8,520 bases of DNA, taken from Synergistaceae bacterium. Its GTDB lineage: Bacteria; Synergistota; Synergistia; Synergistales; Aminobacteriaceae. Below the pieces are notes generated by a model that was given only the letters and a program-made list of their open reading frames with translations, did not search any database and was not told where the DNA came from. The translations under genes were made by a program, and so were the position numbers. The number at the start of each line of letters is the position of its first letter. Position 1 is the stretch's first letter. The stretch covers positions 1 to 8,520 of the forward strand of contig JAFRSL010000191.1 in the NCBI GenBank assembly GCA_017427625.1, given 5' to 3'. Shown here in pieces: positions 1 through 6,860 of this stretch.

Positions 1-1114
1 CGAAGTACCACGCTATATACGGCGAGAAGCAGGGTGAGCCGAGTGCTTTGCGGATTATTATGCGGTCGGGGTTGTGGCGAATCTGGAATATCGAGCTTTC
101 GAGTGTCTCAGCGTTGCAGATCGTGAGAGGCTTCTGGAAATGCGGACTGTCCTGTGCGGCCATGTATGACGATGTTTCCTCGAAGTGAGTACGGAGTATC
201 TTCTTGAGCATGTCGATGTTTACGGGGTGAGCGGGCTTTATCGAGAACGGCAGAGGCTCCCAAGTCTTCACGAGTAGCGGCGAAAGGTCAATGTCAAGAA
301 GCATCTGGAACGCTCTGACATGGCGGTGAGTGTTCTTCTCGTCAGCATATGAATCATCGGCCTGATACACCTTCTTGAAGTCGAAAGCTCCGTCCTCAGG
401 TTTGTACCAGCCCCGTTTCTTTGCATACTCCACAAGCTCATTGTAGCCGTGAGCCTTTTTGTCTGGTTCGTGAATAGTGTAGTGGTTGGGGATGACGGCG
501 ACCTCATCATCTGGGACGCGCTGAATTGCGTAGTGCTTTCCGTGAACGATCTGCATCACAAAAATCTCGTCCTTGTCGGCAAAAGCATAGCTCCTTCCCG
601 ATGAGGCATAGCCGTACTTGTCCACCAAGCGCGAGGCAATCTCTACGGCTTCCTTCGCAGTGTGCGCGCTTTCCGCGACTATCCGCCTTAATCCGTAGCC
701 TATTCCTCCGTCGGTGAGTTCCGGAGAATCTTCGCGGGATTTCTCGCAGTTGTTCGAGACTATTACGACACCATGACCGTTGACGAATGAATCGCAGAAT
801 GATGGGCCGGGATTTTCAGGGTCGTAATATTTTGCTTCGGCCCAGAAGAGGCTGGTTCGGTTTTCGGGGAGTTCAAGCTCGGCCATTGAAGGCTCAAACC
901 GTACCTTAGTGCCCGGGTGCCGCCTTAGCTTTCGGACGAGGTGGGTCTGCATTACGCAGCGCCCTGGAGCGTCTTCGTTGTGCGCCACGAGTACTTCACC
1001 GGTTGCTGAAGCACTGCGCCCCACAAGGACGGTCATACATGCGTGAGACTTCGAGGCCCTCAAGAAAAATGCGAGGGATAATGTGAATATTAACGCCGGA
1101 AAAATTATTGCCAT
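1..1114 (-). CDS. C69 (U34) family dipeptidase, partial, C-terminus beyond left edge
   Basis: The reverse strand has an open frame from an ATG at 1114 through the left edge, 371 complete codons with no stop. An AGGAGA ribosome site lies 7 bases upstream (complement of 1122-1127), which fixes this start. Residues 3-18 form a hydrophobic export segment, followed by SHA and Cys26. The sequence CMTVLVGRSASATGE then HNEDAPGR (45-52) is the hallmark N-terminus of peptidase family C69, in which the cysteine becomes the N-terminal nucleophile (Ntn hydrolase) after processing. Further family-like stretches are NGHGVVIVSNNCE, DGGIGYGLRR and YAFADKDEIFVMQ. Family members are usually about 450-560 residues, so roughly a quarter is missing. 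Predicted role is hydrolysis of dipeptides after export, in periplasm or at the surface. The hydrophobic segment lacks a basic residue before it, which is unusual for a signal peptide. Family assignment is strong; substrate and location are inferred. Confidence 0.9.
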   Translation of the reverse strand, partial: MAIIFPALIFTLSLAFFLRASKSHACMTVLVGRSASATGEVLVAHNEDAPGRCVMQTHLVRKLRRHPGTKVRFEPSMAELELPENRTSLFWAEAKYYDPENPGPSFCDSFVNGHGVVIVSNNCEKSREDSPELTDGGIGYGLRRIVAESAHTAKEAVEIASRLVDKYGYASSGRSYAFADKDEIFVMQIVHGKHYAIQRVPDDEVAVIPNHYTIHEPDKKAHGYNELVEYAKKRGWYKPEDGAFDFKKVYQADDSYADEKNTHRHVRAFQMLLDIDLSPLLVKTWEPLPFSIKPAHPVNIDMLKKILRTHFEETSSYMAAQDSPHFQKPLTICNAETLESSIFQIRHNPDRIIIRKALGSPCFSPYIAWYF

Positions 1115-1199
1115 GTAATAATCTCCTGTGTAAAATTTTATTTTCCCAACTATATCATATAATTATTGTAATTCAGTTTTTAGGGAGCGTGAGAGTGCA
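1115..1199. promoter_or_regulatory. Divergent intergenic promoter region
   Basis: This AT-rich gap separates the start codons of the minus-strand dipeptidase and the plus-strand AsmA/TamB-like gene. On the plus strand TATAAT at 1158-1163 is a perfect -10 hexamer, about 37 bases before the TTG start, leaving room for a transcript start near 1170 and a ribosome site at 1183-1187. No good -35 box is seen 16-18 bases upstream. On the minus strand TATGAT (complement of 1154-1159) is a possible overlapping -10 box for the dipeptidase. Both assignments are by eye only. Confidence 0.4.
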
Positions 1200-4100
1200 T
1201 TGACGACTGATAAGATTGCAGACAATATTCTTCTTCCCGAACTTTACCAAAAGAAGAAGAGACGAAAAAAGAAACTCAAGAAGCGCGGCGGCCTCATGAG
1301 GTCAATGATAATGGTAATTCTCGTGATTTTAGTGTCGGGGGCGTTATTCTCATTTGCTGACATAGGCGGCAATATCGCGTTGAGTATCGCAAAGAGTCAT
1401 CTCAGCAAGAATTTCGGCATCGAATTAACCGCAGAGAGCATTACAGGCAACCCGATACGAGGCTACACGATCCGGGATTTCTCTCTTACCGACAAGATTA
1501 CGAGCAGCGATATATTCTCGGCGGGCTTTCTTTCAGCGCGTGTGAACCTTCCAGCAATGCTAACGGGGAATCTGAGGCTCGCGGAGATCTCGTTAGGCGG
1601 CATTAGCATGGATGTTGACCAATTCATCGCATCCATAAAGAGCTTGGAGCTTCCTCCAATATCCTCAGAGCCTGCGGTGTCGTTCATGGCCTCACCTGCA
1701 TTTGCTGACGAGGAAGTTGAGACGCTGCCCAACATTCCGCTTGACCGTTTCAACATTGTTGACAGCCGTTTTTCCTCGAGGCTCGGAGTCTTTGACGTTC
1801 ACGAAATCGGGGCTGACGTTCCGAATCTCAATGTCGATGTTGACGGAGCAATAAACGGTCTTCCATTGCGCGGTAAAATCAACATGGACAGTTTCACGAT
1901 GATGAACCGTTCGGAGCTTTATCTTGGCGCGGGAATGATCATCGCTACGGGCGGCCTCAATAACGGGAAGCTGGATATTCATATGTCCGCTGAAGATTTC
2001 GAGCTGAGTGAGTTAGCATCGCTTTACCCGGCAATTCTTAACTCCGGGGACTTCGAGGGAAAGGCTGATTTCACGGCTGACATAATGGGAACTGCTGATA
2101 ATCCGCGGATTTCAGGCTCAGTTGACTACTTGGGCACTAAGATTTACGGCTACCCCGTCGAAAGAGCAAGTGCCAATCTCCTTTACGCGGGAAACAGAAT
2201 CTCAGTCACCAACATTCAGGCAAGCGCGTTCAATGTGCCATTGCAGGGTGAGATCGCGGCGGCTTTCAGACCTAATCAGCCCGTCTCAGTTATGCTGAAA
2301 CTTGACGGAAGCGAGGCATATCTTGACGGCTTGGACAAGATTTTGGGCATTCCGGAACTCAAGGCTCTAAGCGGGAAAGTCGGGCTGTTCAACGTAAACA
2401 TAAGCGGGCCTGTTGACGCACTCAGCGGACTCGTGAACTTCAGCGCGCCTAGAATCGTATATGACGGAAGGGCTTTGACGGACATCAGGGCGCAGATGAA
2501 ACTCTCACGAAGTGACACGGCTAATGTTGACGGGAAATTCACGTTTGAGGACGCATCGGGCTATCTCAGCGGTAACGTTGCCTCAATCCTCACGACACCG
2601 AGAATGAACCTCACAGCGAAAATTGCTGACCTCGACATAAAGCGCATCGAGAGCATGATACCTGACGCGCCGCAGTACAAGCTGGACGGTAAAATCACTG
2701 CGAGTGTTACGGTCAAGGGTACGGCCTCGAATCCAAGCGTTGAAGGTGAGATTAACAGCCCTGAATTTTCCGGCTGGGGTCAGAAAATCACGAAGCCTGC
2801 GGTTAACTTCTCGTTCTCGGAAAAGACTTTGACACTCCGCAAGACTGAAGGAACTCTCAACGGTATGCCAATAAGCGTAACGGGTAAAATCTCCGATATA
2901 CCGTCATCAAATCCAAAGCTCGACATCAATGCGACGATGACGATGACGACATCAGCACTCAAAGCCTACGTTCCCGACATTGAAAGCTATGACCTCAAAG
3001 GCACAATCAATGCCGGCCTCAAGATAGGCGGGGACATGGACAATCCTTCTGTCAATCTCATTGCAACTTCGCCAAACCTTCAGGCTATGGACATGATTAC
3101 GGCAAAAGACTTGGAACTTACGACAGCAATGGACGTTGACCTGTCGAACATCGAGAAGAGCGAACGCATCACAGTGAACGTTTCCGCAAAATCAATAACA
3201 GCGGGGGGAGTAACATTCACGGGCGCAAATGCCAACGTCAGCAAGAACGGCGACTCAATCATTCTCGGAGGCTTGAACGCAAGAAGCGGCGAGGGAACTA
3301 TTATGGGCGCGGGGACTGCCTCAGTGTCAGGAAAATCACCGCTCGATTTCAGCTTCAAGTTCACGGATTTGGACCTCGCAGCATTGGCAGCATCATCGGG
3401 CGTTGACGTTAAGGGGAAAATGTCCGGCACTCTCAAAATCGCCGGGCAGAACACGAATCCTGCCATGACTCTCACAGCTAACGTTCCGTCTCTCAATGCG
3501 TCAGGATTTTCGCTGAGTAAAGTTTTTGCTGACGTTTCGGGGAACATGAGCAGCATCGCCCTGAAGAATGTTCGAGCTGAAGTCGAGGGTTCGGAGATTA
3601 CGGCATCAGGGAATGTTCAGGTTATGCCTGCCGTTAAGGTCAACGTTACACTCAACGGGAAGAGCATAAACCTAGCCCAGCTTCTCCGTGAATACCCGGC
3701 CATGAAAGGGAATATCTCAGGGCTTGCGGGCTTCACGTTCACGTTCACTGGTAACGACAAGAGCATCTCCGGCAACGGTACACTGACTGCTCCATCGCTG
3801 ACGGCATTCGGGCTGAAACTTTCGGACGTTAATCTCCCGCTGGCATATTCGGGGAACGATTTTTCGTCAAAGGGAGGGACTGCGAAACTCTACGGAGGAA
3901 ACGCTAAGAACACTCTTACTTTCAACATTGACACGATGAAATTCACGGACGACATCGAGGCAAGCGGTGTTGACGTTAACGGGCTTATTCAGGACATATC
4001 GGGCGGACTTGAGGGGAAAATCTCAGGGACTGGAAAGCTGACGTTCGGCGTAACAGGTTCGGCAAAAGACAAAGTGTCATATTCAGGCAACGGGAACTTC

Positions 4101-4862
4101 TCGATGGGTCAGGGAGCTATAACGGGCTTCAAGTGGCTCGACATATTCACGAAGATTCACAAGTCCGACGGCTTGAGATATTCCAGCGTTAACGCGCCTC
4201 TCACGCTTCAGACAGGGAAGCTCCTCGTGAAGTCTGGTGCAATCGCGAACGCCGTGAAAGATGACGCGCTTTACAGGTACGCTAAACTTACGAGGGACGG
4301 GGCGGTAAATTTCAGCGGCGAGAAGGTTACGATGGACTTCATGACCGAGAGCAGCGTGAACTACCAGCTCATCAACGCTATACAGGGCGGCACTAAGGGC
4401 GGGATTGAGGCGTTGCTGAAAGGCGGAGTCTCAGGATTTCAGGAGAACGTCGCGGCTTTCCTGAAGGGTGGACTTTCGGAGGCTCAGAAGGTCGCATCAA
4501 CGGGAGATTTCAGGACTGTAACGCTCAGGATTCACGGGAATGCTGACTCTCTTGCGTTTTCGGGGCTGAAGATAGGCGAGTCGACACTTAAGGCTGACAC
4601 TAAGAACGACGCAAAGCCTCAGCCTCAGAAGCAGACGTTGCGCGAACAGATCACTGAGAAGGCGAAGGAAGTCCTGCCCGAAGAAGTGAAGAGGACGCTC
4701 AACATTAAGACCGACGCAAAGCCGGCTACACCCGTACCTGTTCAGGCACCGTCACAGCCTCAGAAGCCTCAAAGCACTACGAGGCAGAAGGTTGAGGACC
4801 GCGTGAAAGAGGAGTTACAGAAAGGAATACAAAGAGGATTGGGGGAACTTTTCAAGAGATGA
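1200..4862 (+). CDS. AsmA/TamB-like bridge-type envelope protein
   Basis: This 1220-residue protein starts at TTG 1200, the only start codon here with a purine-rich site upstream (GGGAG 1183-1187, and GAGAG nearer); the next in-frame ATG would be residue 33. A very basic stretch (residues 18-29, KKKRRKKKLKKR) precedes one membrane segment (about 34-52), predicting an inner-membrane anchor with a long periplasmic body. The body is beta-rich and built of units of about 100 residues, each opening with a short helix and a G-x-I/V strand, several with a G-x-x-x-NP turn (297-302, 507-512, 610-616, 749-754). This is typical of the AsmA/TamB superfamily, beta-taco or bridge-like proteins implicated in phospholipid transport to, or protein assembly in, the outer membrane. 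Residues about 965-1130 resemble an AsmA-type C-terminal region. The tail (1136-1220) is rich in Pro, Gln, Lys and Glu with two amphipathic helices. Whether it is closer to TamB or to AsmA/YhdP cannot be decided by eye; no TamA/BamA gene is adjacent. The stop overlaps the next start. Confidence 0.82.
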   Translation: MTTDKIADNILLPELYQKKKRRKKKLKKRGGLMRSMIMVILVILVSGALFSFADIGGNIALSIAKSHLSKNFGIELTAESITGNPIRGYTIRDFSLTDKITSSDIFSAGFLSARVNLPAMLTGNLRLAEISLGGISMDVDQFIASIKSLELPPISSEPAVSFMASPAFADEEVETLPNIPLDRFNIVDSRFSSRLGVFDVHEIGADVPNLNVDVDGAINGLPLRGKINMDSFTMMNRSELYLGAGMIIATGGLNNGKLDIHMSAEDFELSELASLYPAILNSGDFEGKADFTADIMGTADNPRISGSVDYLGTKIYGYPVERASANLLYAGNRISVTNIQASAFNVPLQGEIAAAFRPNQPVSVMLKLDGSEAYLDGLDKILGIPELKALSGKVGLFNVNISGPVDALSGLVNFSAPRIVYDGRALTDIRAQMKLSRSDTANVDGKFTFEDASGYLSGNVASILTTPRMNLTAKIADLDIKRIESMIPDAPQYKLDGKITASVTVKGTASNPSVEGEINSPEFSGWGQKITKPAVNFSFSEKTLTLRKTEGTLNGMPISVTGKISDIPSSNPKLDINATMTMTTSALKAYVPDIESYDLKGTINAGLKIGGDMDNPSVNLIATSPNLQAMDMITAKDLELTTAMDVDLSNIEKSERITVNVSAKSITAGGVTFTGANANVSKNGDSIILGGLNARSGEGTIMGAGTASVSGKSPLDFSFKFTDLDLAALAASSGVDVKGKMSGTLKIAGQNTNPAMTLTANVPSLNASGFSLSKVFADVSGNMSSIALKNVRAEVEGSEITASGNVQVMPAVKVNVTLNGKSINLAQLLREYPAMKGNISGLAGFTFTFTGNDKSISGNGTLTAPSLTAFGLKLSDVNLPLAYSGNDFSSKGGTAKLYGGNAKNTLTFNIDTMKFTDDIEASGVDVNGLIQDISGGLEGKISGTGKLTFGVTGSAKDKVSYSGNGNFSMGQGAITGFKWLDIFTKIHKSDGLRYSSVNAPLTLQTGKLLVKSGAIANAVKDDALYRYAKLTRDGAVNFSGEKVTMDFMTESSVNYQLINAIQGGTKGGIEALLKGGVSGFQENVAAFLKGGLSEAQKVASTGDFRTVTLRIHGNADSLAFSGLKIGESTLKADTKNDAKPQPQKQTLREQITEKAKEVLPEEVKRTLNIKTDAKPATPVPVQAPSQPQKPQSTTRQKVEDRVKEELQKGIQRGLGELFKR

Positions 4863-5473
4863 GATTACTGCATGACCCTGTGAGATTACTGCTCACTATA
4901 CCCGCGCTGTTATGGGCGTTGTCGTTCCATGAGTTCTGTCATGGCCTTGCTGCCCGTCTTGTCGGCGACCCAACGGCTGAACGTTACGGCCGACTCACGC
5001 TTAACCCGCTTGCACATTTCGACATCGTGGGAACGCTGATGCTTCTCTTTGTGGGCTTCGGCTGGGCTAAACCTGTGCCGATAAACACGAGGTACTTCCG
5101 TCACCCAAGAAGGGATCTAATCATCGTGTCTCTTGCCGGAGTCGTGGGGAACATTCTGACGGCTATACTGTCGGTGCTGTTCCTGAGATTTTTCGGCGAA
5201 GGCTGGTATAACTTGACAGGGAGGGCCGGGCTGACGATCGTAATCCAGATGATAAACATCAACATGGGTCTTGCGGCGTTCAACCTTATTCCGATTCCTC
5301 CGCTTGACGGTTCGAGGGTGCTTGAGGCGTTTCTGCCGTATAAGTACATGGAGTATTACTACTGGCTTGAGCGTTACGGAATGATAATCCTGCTCGTTCT
5401 TCTCATGACTGGGATAATCAACGTAATATTCGAGCCGATAATAAACCTTCTATGGATGCTTCTGCCGTATTAG
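4859..5473 (+). CDS. Site-2 protease family (M50) membrane metalloprotease
   Basis: This 204-residue, very hydrophobic protein has the zinc site HEFCH (HExxH; His24, Glu25, His28) in its first membrane segment and NLIPIPPLDG (142-151) near the C-terminus, where Asp150 is the expected third zinc ligand. GRLTLNPLAHFD (44-55) and SLAGVVGNIL (91-100) are also typical of the compact, YwhC-like branch of S2P proteases. Membrane segments are about 9-30, 56-72, 87-110, 125-147 and 171-203. It has no PDZ or CBS domain, so it is a minimal core. Such enzymes cut substrates within or next to the membrane; many lack known substrates. Its ATG lies inside an ATGA overlap with the upstream stop, implying translational coupling to the AsmA/TamB-like gene. 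The family is clear; the substrate is unknown. Confidence 0.93.
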   Translation: MRLLHDPVRLLLTIPALLWALSFHEFCHGLAARLVGDPTAERYGRLTLNPLAHFDIVGTLMLLFVGFGWAKPVPINTRYFRHPRRDLIIVSLAGVVGNILTAILSVLFLRFFGEGWYNLTGRAGLTIVIQMININMGLAAFNLIPIPPLDGSRVLEAFLPYKYMEYYYWLERYGMIILLVLLMTGIINVIFEPIINLLWMLLPY

Positions 5474-5531
5474 TGTGATATTATCATGCTAGTAATCAAA
5501 AAATTTTCACGAAGGAAGGAATTTTCTACAA
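5474..5531 (+). promoter_or_regulatory. argG leader: imperfect dyad and strong ribosome site
   Basis: The 58-base gap before argG holds a strong ribosome site, GAAGGAAGGA (5511-5520), 11 bases before the ATG. It also holds an imperfect dyad that begins in the upstream stop codon: AGTGTGA (5472-5478) can pair with TCATGCT (5484-5490) around a 5-base loop, using two G-U pairs. The dyad is weak as a terminator and has no immediate U-run; it could be an operator or chance. It does not match the spacing of the classical ArgR box. No convincing promoter was found, so argG may be read from upstream. Confidence 0.35.
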
Positions 5532-6764
5532 ATGCCGGAAAAGAAAGGCAAGGCTGTACTCGCCTACAGCGGAGGACTTGACACATCAGTCGCAGTAATG
5601 TGGCTCACTGAACAGGGATATGACGTCATAACAATGACTGCTGACGTAGGACAGAAGGACGTTGACCTTCAGGCGGCGAAGTCAAAAGCACTCCACAGCG
5701 GGGCAATCAAAGCCTACATATTCGACCTCAAGAAGACGTTTACCGAGAACTACGTTTACCCAGCGTTACGCGCAAACGCAATGTATCAGGGAACGTACCC
5801 TCTTGTCTCCGCGTTATCGAGACCGTTAATCGCAAAGACCCTCGTCGACATCGCCAATAAGGAAGGCGCGGTTGCCGTAGCACATGGCTGCACAGGAAAG
5901 GGACAGGATCAGGTCAGAATCGAAGTCTGCGCGACCGCACTCAACCCAAAAATCAAGGTCTTAGCACCCGTAAGAGATTGGCATTTCACGCGCGAGGCCG
6001 AAATCGAGTACGCCAACAAGCACGGAATACCCGTCCGCGCGACAGCATCATCACCCTACAGCACCGACGACAACCTTTGGGGACGCTCCATTGAATGTGG
6101 AATGCTCGAAGACCCATGGAACGAACCTCCAGAGGACGCCTACGAGATGACATCGAACCCGCTCGAAGGCCCTGACGCTCCCGAATTTGTGGAGATTGAC
6201 TTTGAGGGCGGCATACCAGCGGCGTTGAACGGCGAGAGAATGCACGGTGTCGAACTCATACAGAAGCTCAACAAGATTGCGGGAAAGCACGGAATCGGAC
6301 GCATCGACATGATCGAGGACAGGCTGGTTGGCTTCAAGTCCCGCGAGGTCTATGAGTGCCCCGGCTCAACGGTTCTTCTTGCGGCACACAGAGCTATGGA
6401 GACATTGACGCTCGACAAGCAGGTTTTGAAGACGAAGCGCGAACTTGAGGTTAGATTCGCCGAGCTTACATACGAGGGCTACTGGTTCTCACCTTTACGC
6501 GACGCGATCAACTCGTTCATGAACGACACGCAGCGTTACGTGAACGGCACGGTGAAGATGAGACTCTTCAAGGGTCAGTGCGTTGTTCGCGGAATGAAGA
6601 CGGCAAAGAGCATCTACCGCCATGACCTTGCGACATACTCAGAGGGTGATACTTTCGACCATTCGGCGGCGGTTGGTTTCATCAACATCTGGGGACTTCC
6701 AGTGAGGACATGGACATCGACATGGCCGCGTCAGGACGAGGCGGAAATTCCCATCGAGGCATAA
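5532..6764 (+). CDS. argG: Argininosuccinate synthase
   Basis: This 410-residue protein has the length expected of the family. It ligates citrulline and aspartate with ATP, giving argininosuccinate, AMP and pyrophosphate, the penultimate step of arginine synthesis, in the cytosol. AYSGGLDTS (11-19) is the ATP pyrophosphatase P-loop; HGCTGKGQDQVR (118-129) is the conserved substrate/ATP-binding block; YSTDDNLWGRSIECG (176-190) is the third family signature. The start is ATG 5532, supported by GAAGGAAGGA upstream. All catalytic motifs are intact and no frameshift is seen. It lies 58 bases after the protease gene on the same strand and is followed by a terminator, so it appears to be the last gene of the unit. 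No argH or other arginine gene is in the window. Confidence 0.98.
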   Translation: MPEKKGKAVLAYSGGLDTSVAVMWLTEQGYDVITMTADVGQKDVDLQAAKSKALHSGAIKAYIFDLKKTFTENYVYPALRANAMYQGTYPLVSALSRPLIAKTLVDIANKEGAVAVAHGCTGKGQDQVRIEVCATALNPKIKVLAPVRDWHFTREAEIEYANKHGIPVRATASSPYSTDDNLWGRSIECGMLEDPWNEPPEDAYEMTSNPLEGPDAPEFVEIDFEGGIPAALNGERMHGVELIQKLNKIAGKHGIGRIDMIEDRLVGFKSREVYECPGSTVLLAAHRAMETLTLDKQVLKTKRELEVRFAELTYEGYWFSPLRDAINSFMNDTQRYVNGTVKMRLFKGQCVVRGMKTAKSIYRHDLATYSEGDTFDHSAAVGFINIWGLPVRTWTSTWPRQDEAEIPIEA

Positions 6765-6774
6765 GTGATTAAGG

Positions 6775-6806
6775 GCGGCTCTGTAGTTTGCAGGGCTGCT
6801 TTTTTT
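6775..6806 (+). terminator. Rho-independent terminator after argG
   Basis: GCGGCTCTG (6775-6783) pairs with CAGGGCTGC (6791-6799) over 9 base pairs, two of them G-U, around a 7-base loop, followed directly by seven T (6800-6806). It starts 10 bases after the argG stop and should end the AsmA/TamB-like, protease, argG transcript. Confidence 0.88.
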
Positions 6807-6814
6807 GTGAACTT

Positions 6815-6823
6815 TGGTAGAAT
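6815..6823 (+). promoter_or_regulatory. Possible extended -10 promoter for the Sm/cold-shock-like gene
   Basis: TGGTAGAAT fits an extended -10 element (TGn followed by a TATAAT-like hexamer with one mismatch). It lies between the argG terminator and the next gene, which needs its own promoter if the terminator is efficient. The predicted transcript start near 6830 would give a leader of about 30 bases. There is no recognisable -35 box; that position falls inside the terminator hairpin. Confidence 0.4.
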
Positions 6824-6846
6824 AATGCTCTGACTTATGTAGAAAT

Positions 6847-6855
6847 AAGGAGTGA
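6847..6855 (+). promoter_or_regulatory. Ribosome binding site deciding a TTG start
   Basis: AAGGAGTGA is a near-perfect Shine-Dalgarno sequence ending 5 bases before TTG 6861 (8 bases if only AAGGAG is counted). The N-terminal Sm-like domain begins within the first ten residues, so a later start would truncate it. This supports the non-ATG start. Confidence 0.8.
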
Positions 6856-6860
6856 TTTGA

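Noticed and set aside
268..717. Open frames of 80 codons (minus, 268-510) and 63 codons (plus, 526-717)
   Set aside because: Both lie within the C69 dipeptidase gene in other frames and have low-complexity Arg/Ser/Thr-rich translations.
3080..3556. 158-codon open frame on the minus strand
   Set aside because: It lies wholly inside the AsmA/TamB-like gene, has no ribosome site that I can see and no recognisable motif; the overlapping plus frame is clearly coding.
5472..5491. Terminator between the protease gene and argG
   Set aside because: The hairpin is AT- and G-U-rich with no directly following T-run; too weak to call a terminator.
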